Shown here piece after piece: positions 1-4,671 of a DNA stretch of 5,402 bases (positions within the stretch are counted from its first letter, which is position 1; every line of letters starts with the position of its first letter). Source of the stretch: Chloroflexota bacterium (GTDB lineage Bacteria > Chloroflexota > UBA5177 > JANWHV01); the NCBI GenBank assembly GCA_028287725.1, contig JAQBPC010000243.1, positions 1 to 5,402 of the forward strand. Direction: 5' to 3'. Under the pieces are notes generated by a model. The model did no database searches, was not told where the DNA came from, and saw only the letters and a program-made list of their open reading frames with translations. Made by a program: the position numbers and the translations under genes.

Positions 1-770
1 CTCAGCCGCTGACCCACCTGCATATCGGTGCAGCGGGGACCAAAGTTCCGGACGAAGCCGCGGGGCTGGCAAGCACGCTCTCCTCGGGCAACGACGGACC
101 GGCTGCATTTGCCGGGGCACTGGTGGAAGGACCCGGCATGATCGTAATTGCCGGCACCGGGTCTGCTGTCTACGGTGAGGCAGCCGACGGCAGAAGTGTA
201 TTGATCGGCGGCTGGGGTCCACTCGCAGGGGACGAGGGGAGTGGGTTCGCAATCGGGCGCGATGCATTGCGCGCGCTCACAATCGTTCTCGACGGGCGGG
301 GAACCGCCAGCCCGCTCACGGACGCGCTCGCGAGCCACCTCAACGTCTCGACCCGGGAGTCAATGCAAGCCCGCATGTACCACCCACCGATGCCGCGCGA
401 GGATATCGCCGCCCTCACCAGTATCGTTGCCGGTGCCGCCGCCGAGGGCGATGAGGTAGCGAGGAGCATACTTACCGCCGCGGCGTGCGACCTTGCAGCC
501 ACGGTCGCCGATGGCGCCAGGCTGTTGGATCTGCATGGAGCGACAGCACGCGTATCGACATTAGGCGGCGTGTGGAGCGCCGGCCCGCTCGTGCTCCAAC
601 CGTTCACTGAGCATCTCAGCCAGCTTGTCCCCGGGGCTTCCGTCCTGCCTGCGCGGTATCCGCCGGTGGTCGGCGCGCTGCTGATAGCGTATCGCCGGGC
701 AGGCGTGCCCGTGTCCCCGGCGATGCTCGATCAACTTTCGCACGGACTCAACAGATGGGGGCTGCAGTAG
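1..770 (+). CDS. BadF/BadG-type N-acetylglucosamine kinase-like ATPase (5' truncated)
   Basis: Frame 3 is open from the left edge to the TAG at 768-770, giving 255 visible residues. The family is usually about 300-330 residues, so roughly the first 50-70, including the N-terminal phosphate-1 loop, lie outside the window. Seen: GNDGPAAFAGAL (a conserved Asp region before the core), IVIAGTGSAVYG (phosphate-2 loop, GTGS), GGWGPLAGDEGSGFAIGRDAL (the GGWG and DEGSG signature of NagK-like kinases), STLGGVWSAG (adenosine-binding Gly-rich loop) and a C-terminal PPVVGALLIAYRRAG. Proteins of this ASKHA fold phosphorylate N-acetylglucosamine or glucosamine in the cytoplasm during amino-sugar salvage; related members activate 2-hydroxyacyl-CoA dehydratases. 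The DEGSG motif favours the sugar-kinase branch, and the CxxC cluster ligands of dehydratase activators are not seen in the visible part. The GTG at 123 is internal and not the true start. The gene is separated from the dehydrogenases by a tRNA and an integrase relic, so a shared operon is unlikely. Confidence 0.85.
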   Translation, partial: QPLTHLHIGAAGTKVPDEAAGLASTLSSGNDGPAAFAGALVEGPGMIVIAGTGSAVYGEAADGRSVLIGGWGPLAGDEGSGFAIGRDALRALTIVLDGRGTASPLTDALASHLNVSTRESMQARMYHPPMPREDIAALTSIVAGAAAEGDEVARSILTAAACDLAATVADGARLLDLHGATARVSTLGGVWSAGPLVLQPFTEHLSQLVPGASVLPARYPPVVGALLIAYRRAGVPVSPAMLDQLSHGLNRWGLQ

Positions 771-782
771 CAAGCGGCCCGG

Positions 783-836
783 TACACTGTGCCGTAGGTG
801 ATTGACGAGCTTCGAACGCCACGGCTACACTGTGCC
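783..836 (+). repeat. 11-bp direct repeat TACACTGTGCC upstream of tRNA-Leu
   Basis: TACACTGTGCC occurs at 783-793 and again, identical, at 826-836, 43 bp apart. The second copy supplies the likely -10 hexamer (TACACT) of the tRNA promoter. The first copy is also nearly self-complementary (GGTACA-C-TGTGCC, one mismatch). It may be a duplicated promoter element or a protein-binding site; function is unknown. Confidence 0.55.
802..831 (+). promoter_or_regulatory. Predicted promoter of tRNA-Leu
   Basis: TTGACG at 802-807 matches the -35 consensus in 5 of 6 positions. TACACT at 826-831 matches the -10 in 4 of 6, with an 18-bp spacer. Transcription would start near 838, about 14 nt before the mature tRNA at 852, leaving a short 5' leader for RNase P. 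Position and spacing support it; the -10 is mediocre. Confidence 0.5.
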
Positions 837-851
837 CACGGACGAAGCCTT

Positions 852-934
852 GCCGGCGTGGCGGAATGGCAGACGCAAGCGACTTAAAATCGCTCGGGTT
901 TCCCGTGCGGGTTCGACTCCCGCCGCCGGCACCA
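852..934 (+). tRNA. tRNA-Leu (anticodon TAA)
   Basis: A full class II cloverleaf can be folded. The acceptor stem is GCCGGCG (852-858) with CGCCGGC (924-930), followed by discriminator A931 and an encoded CCA (932-934). The anticodon stem AGCGA/TCGCT (878-882, 890-894) closes the loop CTTAAAA, with anticodon TAA at 885-887, reading UUA. The long variable arm CGGG-TTT-CCCG (895-905) is typical of leucine tRNAs. The T arm is GCGGG/CCCGC (907-911, 919-923) around TTCGACT. All stems are intact, so the gene should be functional. A decayed integrase lies immediately downstream and points at it, so its 3' end is a probable attachment site. Confidence 0.97.
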
Positions 935-963
935 CCAGAGGCAGAATTGCTCCAAGTTGATGG

Positions 964-977
964 TCGCCCTCGGGCGA
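964..977 (+). terminator. Short hairpin downstream of tRNA-Leu, possible weak terminator
   Basis: TCGCCC (964-969) and GGGCGA (972-977) are perfect inverted repeats around two bases, 30 bp after the tRNA CCA end. In RNA this would fold as a five-pair stem with a four-base loop. No T-run follows (AATCTACTT), so it is at best a weak terminator or a 3' processing signal. Confidence 0.25.
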
Positions 978-985
978 ATCTACTT

Positions 986-1007
986 GAGTGGGCCAAGAGT
1001 GGGCCGA
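986..1007. repeat. Tandem 11-bp repeat next to the integrase remnant
   Basis: GAGTGGGCCAA at 986-996 is followed directly by GAGTGGGCCGA at 997-1007, with one mismatch. It lies about 50 bp from the tRNA end, at the 3' limit of the integrase remnant. Arm-type integrase binding sites are often short direct repeats in this position, but two copies are too few to say more. Confidence 0.4.
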
Positions 1008-1197
1008 ACGCCGCACCCGGCCCAGCGATCGCCGCGCCGATAGCCAGGGCGACCTGCTGCGCTGTCAATGCAAGCGCATTGGCATCGGGGCTCGGGGTGA
1101 TCTGAATGCCGGCGTGACCGTGCCGCGCCGAGATAGCCTTCAAATTCACACCAGCCGGCAGCTGGGTCACATGCGCGTGGCGCATTTCGGATATTCA
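988..1197 (-). pseudogene. Decayed C-terminal fragment of a tyrosine recombinase/phage integrase
   Basis: The minus strand reads ISEMRHAHVTQLPAG from 1197, then VNLKAISARHGHAGIQIT and DANALALTAQQVALAIGAAIAG. This matches the C-terminal catalytic region of phage-type integrases, whose usual pattern is HDLRHTHATLLL-GV-LK-VSERLGH-SIQIT-D-Y-H. The RH pair of the second catalytic box is present, but the preceding HD is lost (SEMRH). The GH of the next box is present. The nucleophilic Tyr segment expected right after IQIT is missing: PSPDANA follows, with no Tyr in the next 30 residues. A TGA stands in frame just upstream (1198-1200), and no N-terminal or core-binding part is recognisable in any frame beyond it. 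In frame there is no stop until past the tRNA, so the natural end is also lost. It is an inactive relic. Its orientation toward the tRNA-Leu 3' end fits an integrase at the edge of an island. The boundaries given cover only the recognisable part. Confidence 0.72.
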
Positions 1198-1302
1198 ACT
1201 CGAGGCGCTCACCACGGATGGGCTTTGCATGCCAATGTCGGGTGGCCGCCCTACGGTCATCGCTGACCCGGTATCAATGCTGTCGTCCACTTCATGTATA
1301 CG

Positions 1303-1315
1303 GTCAACAGTTGAC
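1303..1315. promoter_or_regulatory. Operator-like palindrome over the -35 of the dehydrogenase promoter
   Basis: GTCAAC-A-GTTGAC is a perfect 6-1-6 inverted repeat. Its right arm contains most of the -35 hexamer at 1311-1316, so a dimeric repressor bound here would block RNA polymerase. GTATAC, another 6-bp palindrome, lies just upstream at 1296-1301. No regulator gene is in the window, so the ligand and family are unknown. Confidence 0.4.
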
Positions 1316-1340
1316 GGTCCAACCCGGCATTTGCTATATA
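1311..1340 (+). promoter_or_regulatory. Predicted sigma-70-type promoter for the dehydrogenase genes
   Basis: TTGACG at 1311-1316 (5 of 6 to consensus), an 18-bp spacer and TATATA at 1335-1340 (5 of 6), preceded by TG-C at 1332-1334, which makes an extended -10. The start would be near 1347, giving a leader of about 80-90 nt before the first dehydrogenase. It is the best promoter match I found upstream of these genes. Confidence 0.6.
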
Positions 1341-1350
1341 AGTAGGCATC

Positions 1351-1422
1351 ATGCGCTGGTCCCGATCCATGAAGAGTACGCTCAATCCTCTATGTCGAAG
1401 GAGCGCGATGTGTCGAAGTTGA
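1351..1422 (+). other. Possible leader ORF with the only good ribosome binding site (AAGGAG, 1398-1403)
   Basis: An ATG at 1351, almost at the predicted transcription start, opens a 23-codon frame ending in TGA at 1420-1422. It is in the same frame as the dehydrogenase that follows. Inside it, AAGGAG at 1398-1403 is well placed (4 nt) for ATG 1408, but that start reads only Met-Cys-Arg-Ser-stop. Termination at 1422 falls 6 nt before GTG 1429 and 12 nt before ATG 1435, close enough for reinitiation. A third frame, ATG 1392 to TGA 1445 (17 residues), overlaps the gene start. None has conserved features I recognise. It could be a translated leader that couples to the gene, a decayed 5' end, or a sequencing error. 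Confidence 0.3.
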
Positions 1423-1428
1423 CGGACC

Positions 1429-2421
1429 GTGCAGATGGTCCCTGACGCGCGGCAACCCGTGGTGGTAGTGACTGATTTTGGCTTCACTGACGATTTGGCG
1501 GTGGAAAAAGCGGCGCTCGAACCGCTTGGTTGCAAGATCATTGGCGCACAATGCCGAACCGCCGAAGAAGTCGCGGAGGCGGTGAGGGACGCCGACTTCG
1601 TGCTTACCCAGTTCGCGCCCGTCACCGCGCCGGCAATTCAGGCCATGTCCAGGGCGCGGTTAATCACGCGCTATGGCATTGGTGTAGATAACGTGGACCT
1701 GGTTGCCGCGCGTGAGCGCGGCATCCCCGTCTATAATGTGCCCGACTATTGCATCGACGAGGTCGCGGACCACACCCTCGGGTTGATTTTGTCCCTTACC
1801 CGCCAGATCGCCCCGATATCCGCAAACGTCAAGGCCGGTGGCTGGAAGCGGCCGGCACCATTGCCAAAGTTTTATGCTCTGCGCGATCTGACCTCCGGCG
1901 TGGTTGGTTGCGGCCGGATCGGGCGGCAGGTGATCGCACGTCTCAGGTCCTACAGGACCAGGATCCTGGCCTACGATCCTGCCATGAACGCGGACCAGAT
2001 CACGGCGCTCGGCGCGGAGCCTGTCTCGCTCGACCAGCTGTACGAGCAAAGTGACCTGGTGACGCTGCATTGCCCAAGTACGCCGGAGAATCGGCGGATG
2101 ATTAATGCAAGCACGCTCTCCAGGATGAAGGCAGGCGTGATCTTCATTAACGTCGCGCGCGGCACACTGGTCGATCAGGGCGCCCTCATCGAAGCGCTGC
2201 GGAGCGGCAAGGTCGGCGCCGCCGGCCTGGACGTGACCGATCCCGAGCCTATCGAAAGCGATAGTCCTCTTCTGTCGATGAATAATGTGGTGATTACGAA
2301 TCATTGCGCGTCCGGCAGCGACCAGGCGGCGGTCTTGTTGCGGCAGGGTGTCATCGACACGGTGGTGCTCACCTTGCGCGGCGAGCGGCCGGCCAGTTGT
2401 GTCAACGGAGTAAGCTCGTGA
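1429..2421 (+). CDS. D-isomer-specific 2-hydroxyacid dehydrogenase (phosphoglycerate dehydrogenase/CtBP-like)
   Basis: A 330-residue cytoplasmic NAD(P)-dependent enzyme that interconverts a 2-hydroxy acid and its 2-oxo acid. Seen: an N-terminal half of the substrate domain (about 9-105) with RYGIGVDNVD (81-90) and NVPDYCIDEVADHTLGLIL (103-121), which are family hallmarks; a Rossmann domain (about 106-288) with GVVGCGRIG (GxGxxG, 160-165) and Asp183 after the second strand, which favours NAD over NADP; and the catalytic set Arg244 (NVARGT), Glu273 (DPEP) and His292 (TNHCAS). The length fits members without the C-terminal ACT domain of SerA. It resembles entries labelled C-terminal-binding protein or phosphoglycerate dehydrogenase-like, and SlcC-type sulfolactate dehydrogenases belong to the same family; the exact substrate cannot be read. 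Start: GTG 1429 or ATG 1435, both just ahead of the first beta strand (VVVVTDFG); neither has a close ribosome binding site. It is the first of three co-directional dehydrogenases, 73 bp before the SDR. Confidence 0.88.
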   Translation: MQMVPDARQPVVVVTDFGFTDDLAVEKAALEPLGCKIIGAQCRTAEEVAEAVRDADFVLTQFAPVTAPAIQAMSRARLITRYGIGVDNVDLVAARERGIPVYNVPDYCIDEVADHTLGLILSLTRQIAPISANVKAGGWKRPAPLPKFYALRDLTSGVVGCGRIGRQVIARLRSYRTRILAYDPAMNADQITALGAEPVSLDQLYEQSDLVTLHCPSTPENRRMINASTLSRMKAGVIFINVARGTLVDQGALIEALRSGKVGAAGLDVTDPEPIESDSPLLSMNNVVITNHCASGSDQAAVLLRQGVIDTVVLTLRGERPASCVNGVSS

Positions 2422-2457
2422 AAATGGAAACACTCGTGCCGTGGAAGAGAGGAGAGT

Positions 2458-2482
2458 GGGCCGGCGCCTGCCACGCCGGTCC
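2458..2482 (+). promoter_or_regulatory. Intercistronic hairpin before the SDR gene
   Basis: CCGGCG (2461-2466) pairs with CGCCGG (2474-2479) around a 7-base loop. The stem extends outward by one G-U pair and two G-C pairs to nine pairs. It ends 12 nt before the ATG at 2495 and just before its TGGAG. It may stabilise or modulate translation of the second cistron; there is no T-run, so it is not a standard terminator. Confidence 0.35.
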
Positions 2483-2494
2483 TCGTGTGGAGCT

Positions 2495-3325
2495 ATGAGC
2501 CTGGAGACGTTTAGCCTTGCCGGAAAGGTAGCGCTCGTGACGGGTGCGGCGGTCGGACTGGGGCGCGCCATGGCCCTCGGCCTGGCAGGTGCAGGCGCGG
2601 ACGTGGCGGTGAGTGATGTCAATGTAGAGGGCATTCAAGACACCTGCCGCGAGATCGAGCGGCTTGGTCGGCGCAGCATTGCCGTTACCTGCGACAATGC
2701 GAAGCGCGAAGCCATCATGGCGCTCTTCGCAGAGGTCGATCGTGCCTTCGGCCGAATCGATATCCTGATCAACAATGTGGGTGCGGGAGCACGCTACCGT
2801 CCCGAGGAACTACCGTTCGAGGACTGGCAACGGGTAATCGACATCTCGCTCACCGGTACATTCCTCTGTGCCGTCCAGGCGGGTAAGCGGATGATCGCCC
2901 AGGGCACCGGCGGCAGCATCATCAACATCGGCTCGACCTGCGGCATGTCCGGCATGGGTCGTGGAAATCTGCCGCATGGCGCCGCCAAGGCCGGCGTCAA
3001 TCAACTCACTCGTGATCTGGCGGTGGAGTGGGGACCGCACCGCATTCGAGTCAACTCTATCCAGCCCGCCCAGATCGCCACCGATGCCTGGGTCAATGGC
3101 ATGACCAGCATGCCATGGGATTTCCAGGCGTTCGAGCAGCACCTGCTCAACGGCATTCCGTTGGGACGACTTGGGAAAGATAGCGATCTGGTTGGTCCCG
3201 CGATCTTCCTGGCGTCTGACGCCGCCGCGTTCGTCACCGGCCACCTCCTCTTCGTGGATGGGGGCAATCTGGCACTAAACGCGGCGGGCAGCATCACATG
3301 GCCCGCGCCCAAGGCGGACAGTTGA
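2495..3325 (+). CDS. Short-chain dehydrogenase/reductase with His at the catalytic Tyr position
   Basis: A 276-residue classical SDR, single Rossmann domain, usually a cytoplasmic tetramer reducing or oxidising an alcohol/ketone with NAD(P). Seen: TGAAVGLG (16-23, TGxxxGxG cofactor loop), Asp41 after the second strand (VSDV, favouring NAD), NNVG (93-96, the NNAG motif), IINIGST with catalytic Ser147, Lys165, the IRVNSIQP stretch (184-191) and a C-terminal FVTGHLLFVDGGN (246-258), so the fold is complete. Two of four tetrad positions deviate. The YxxxK Tyr is His161 (HGAAK, codon CAT at 2975-2977), and the tetrad Asn position in VIDISLTG is Ser118. The overall pattern is closest to gluconate 5-dehydrogenase/FabG-like sugar-acid SDRs. 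Start: ATG 2495, after TGGAG and directly before the usual SDR N-terminus; upstream in-frame GTG 2441 would add 18 residues with no SDR character. It is probably co-transcribed with the preceding gene. The reaction and whether it is catalytic are uncertain. Confidence 0.88.
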   Translation: MSLETFSLAGKVALVTGAAVGLGRAMALGLAGAGADVAVSDVNVEGIQDTCREIERLGRRSIAVTCDNAKREAIMALFAEVDRAFGRIDILINNVGAGARYRPEELPFEDWQRVIDISLTGTFLCAVQAGKRMIAQGTGGSIINIGSTCGMSGMGRGNLPHGAAKAGVNQLTRDLAVEWGPHRIRVNSIQPAQIATDAWVNGMTSMPWDFQAFEQHLLNGIPLGRLGKDSDLVGPAIFLASDAAAFVTGHLLFVDGGNLALNAAGSITWPAPKADS

Positions 3326-3361
3326 TTTCGTCGTCGCGAGGCTCGGGGCGCGTATCCTTAC

Positions 3362-3413
3362 GGCGCACAGTGATGAGATCGATGTCTATACGCCGATCTC
3401 ATCGCTGTGCGCC
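3362..3413 (+). terminator. Strong 20-bp stem-loop between the SDR and Ldh_2 genes
   Basis: The arms 3362-3381 and 3394-3413 (GGCGCACAG...GATCG and CGATC...CTGTGCGCC) pair over 20 positions: 19 Watson-Crick plus T3371 with G3404. The loop is 12 bases. In plus-strand RNA the odd pair is a G-U wobble, whereas in minus-strand RNA it is an A-C mismatch, so the structure favours the plus transcript. It starts 36 bp after the SDR stop and ends about 32 bp before the preferred Ldh_2 start. There is no T-tract after it (TTCGCGG), so it may be a non-canonical terminator, an attenuator or an RNA-processing/stability element. The palindromic DNA could also bind a dimeric protein. Confidence 0.55.
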
Positions 3414-3445
3414 TTCGCGGGGTTGGGCAGAATATCGTGTGCCAG

Positions 3446-4552
3446 ATGGTGGTTGATTTGGACGACGTACTTGTCGACGCTGAGTCGCTACAGCGCTTTG
3501 TTGCGGCGGTGTTGGAGGCCGTAGGCATAACTCGGGAGGACGCCGCGATTACCGCGGACGTACTGGTTACGGCCGACCTGACCGGCCACGAATCACACGG
3601 GGTCGCAAGGTTGGAAGGCCAGTATGTGCGGCCCGTACAGACGGGCCAGATTCGCGCCGGGGGCGGGCTCGTTACCGTGCGCGAAACCGCGGCTACCCTG
3701 GTCCTCGATGCCGACAACGGGCTGGGCCATCCGGCGGCAAAGCACGCGATGGATCGCTGCATCGCCAAGGCGCGGGATGCCGGCACATGCGTGGCCGTGG
3801 TGCGGCGCAGCAACCACTATGGGATTGCAGGCTATTACCCGATGATGGCTGCGGCGCAGGACATGATTGGCGTGTGCTGCACCACGGCCGGGGCGCTGGT
3901 GGTACCTACCGGGGGCCGCACGATGTTGCTGGGCACCAACCCTCTCGCCTTCGCCGCGCCGGCCAGACGGAACCGTCCATTTATGCTCGACATGGCCACC
4001 AGTGTCGTGCCGATTGGCAAGGTAGAGGTAAAGGCCCGGCGCAATACGCCCTTGCCTCTAGGTTGGGCTGTCGACGGCACGGGGCAACCCACCACCGATG
4101 CGGCTGAGGTGCTTGAACGGACGTTCGGTGATATGACAGGCGGCCTCGTCCCCCTCGGCGGCTTGGAGGCGGGACACAAGGGCTTCGGCCTGGCGGCGAT
4201 GGTCGATATCCTCTCCGGCGTGCTGGCGGGCGCTCAGGTAAGTCTGCATGTCCGCGAGGCAATGGGGAGTGGACACGGCGCAGGCGTCGGCCACCTCGTC
4301 GCCGCCATCGACATCGCTGCTTTCTTTGACTCGGTAGACGAGTTTAAGGATGCCATGGACACCTACATCGACGAGCTACACGCCGCGCCACGTGCACCGG
4401 GCACGGATCGCATAAGAGTAGCCGGCGAGCCGGAGTTCGAGGCCAAAGAGCACCACCTGCGCACTGGTCTGCCGCTGCACGCCGGTGTTGCGGCGTCCCT
4501 TCAGAAGCTGGGGCAGGAGCTGCAAGTGCCTCCGTTCGTGCTACTTGGTTGA
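3446..4552 (+). CDS. Ldh family oxidoreductase (malate/L-lactate dehydrogenase superfamily, Ldh_2)
   Basis: A 368-residue enzyme of the Ldh_2 fold, which is unrelated to classical LDH. Members are NAD(P)-dependent and act on malate, L-lactate, ureidoglycolate, 2,3-diketo-L-gulonate (DlgD) or sulfolactate (ComC). Seen from ATG 3446: DLTGHESHGVARL (44-56) with the catalytic-region His, VVRRSNHYGIAGYY (118-131), LLGTNPLAFAAP (161-172), LDMATS (181-186), PLGWAVDGTGQPTTD (204-218), GHKGFGLAAMVDILSGVLAG (243-262) and AAIDIAAFFD (286-295), then VAGEPE (325-330), close to the usual PGEPE. All blocks are in order and the length is normal, so the gene looks intact. Start: ATG 3446 or GTG 3437 is preferred; GTG 3407 lies inside the right arm of the hairpin and adds unsupported residues. 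No strong ribosome binding site is visible. It follows the SDR by 120 bp. With the D-hydroxyacid dehydrogenase upstream it could form a pair of opposite stereospecificity. The substrate is not deducible. Confidence 0.88.
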   Translation: MVVDLDDVLVDAESLQRFVAAVLEAVGITREDAAITADVLVTADLTGHESHGVARLEGQYVRPVQTGQIRAGGGLVTVRETAATLVLDADNGLGHPAAKHAMDRCIAKARDAGTCVAVVRRSNHYGIAGYYPMMAAAQDMIGVCCTTAGALVVPTGGRTMLLGTNPLAFAAPARRNRPFMLDMATSVVPIGKVEVKARRNTPLPLGWAVDGTGQPTTDAAEVLERTFGDMTGGLVPLGGLEAGHKGFGLAAMVDILSGVLAGAQVSLHVREAMGSGHGAGVGHLVAAIDIAAFFDSVDEFKDAMDTYIDELHAAPRAPGTDRIRVAGEPEFEAKEHHLRTGLPLHAGVAASLQKLGQELQVPPFVLLG

Positions 4553-4584
4553 CAAGCTTGTCTTGGCTAGTCAACGGTCGACCG
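4551..4584. repeat. Two perfect palindromes at the end of the Ldh_2 gene
   Basis: GACAAGCTTGTC (4551-4562, 12 bp) begins within the stop codon, and CGGTCGACCG (4575-4584, 10 bp) follows. GTTGAC at 4548-4553 and GTCAAC at 4570-4575 also form an inverted pair, the same hexamers that make the palindrome at 1303-1315. These may be protein-binding sites or remnants; no function can be assigned. Confidence 0.4.
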
Positions 4585-4598
4585 ACTTGGCCGCGAAG

Positions 4599-4660
4599 GT
4601 AGACGAAGGTACTGACGCCTGCATGTAGTGTGCACGCGATGGAAGCGTACCTTCGTCTAC
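4599..4660. terminator. Perfect 14-bp inverted repeat between convergent genes, possible bidirectional terminator
   Basis: GTAGACGAAGGTAC (4599-4612) and its exact reverse complement (4647-4660) flank 34 bp. A third partial copy, CGAAGGTA at 4594-4601, repeats 4604-4611 at a 10-bp step. The element sits in the 119-bp gap between the Ldh_2 stop and the stop of the minus-strand oxidoreductase, so it would serve both transcripts. The long loop and lack of T-runs on either side are unusual for an intrinsic terminator. A protein-binding site, or the inverted ends of a very small element, are alternatives. Confidence 0.4.
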
Positions 4661-4671
4661 AATCCACCACT

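Larger units (their letters stand above)
1309..1428 (+). repeat. Repeated 12-mer AGTTGACGGNCC flanking the leader
   Basis: AGTTGACGGTCC at 1309-1320 recurs as AGTTGACGGACC at 1417-1428, exactly 108 bp apart and differing at one base. The first copy overlaps the -35 and palindrome; the second ends immediately before the GTG start at 1429 and contains the in-frame TGA of the leader. It may be paired operator half-sites or a chance or duplication product. Confidence 0.45.

Noticed and set aside
825..1016. Minus-strand ORF reading through the complement of tRNA-Leu
   Set aside because: Its recognisable stretch is simply the antisense translation of the tRNA, a familiar false prediction.
748..1185. 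A 145-codon minus-strand ORF spanning the integrase relic and the tRNA
   Set aside because: Only its first 65 or so codons resemble integrase. The remainder is the antisense of tRNA-Leu and the kinase 3' end, so it is not an intact gene; it is annotated as a pseudogene fragment instead.
1218..1445. A 75-codon plus-strand ORF in the leader region
   Set aside because: It crosses the promoter, has no ribosome binding site at its start and no recognisable features. Only its last 17 codons could matter as part of the leader.
1660..2634. A long (324-codon) minus-strand ORF opposite the D-hydroxyacid dehydrogenase
   Set aside because: It lies antisense to a clearly conserved gene, has no recognisable domain, and long antisense frames are common in GC-rich DNA.
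2810..3244. Minus-strand ORF opposite the SDR
   Set aside because: It is an antisense shadow of the conserved SDR with low-complexity composition and no motif.
3407..3445. An N-terminal extension of the Ldh_2 protein from GTG 3407
   Set aside because: The start lies inside the right arm of the hairpin, lacks a ribosome binding site, and the extra residues are not typical of the family.
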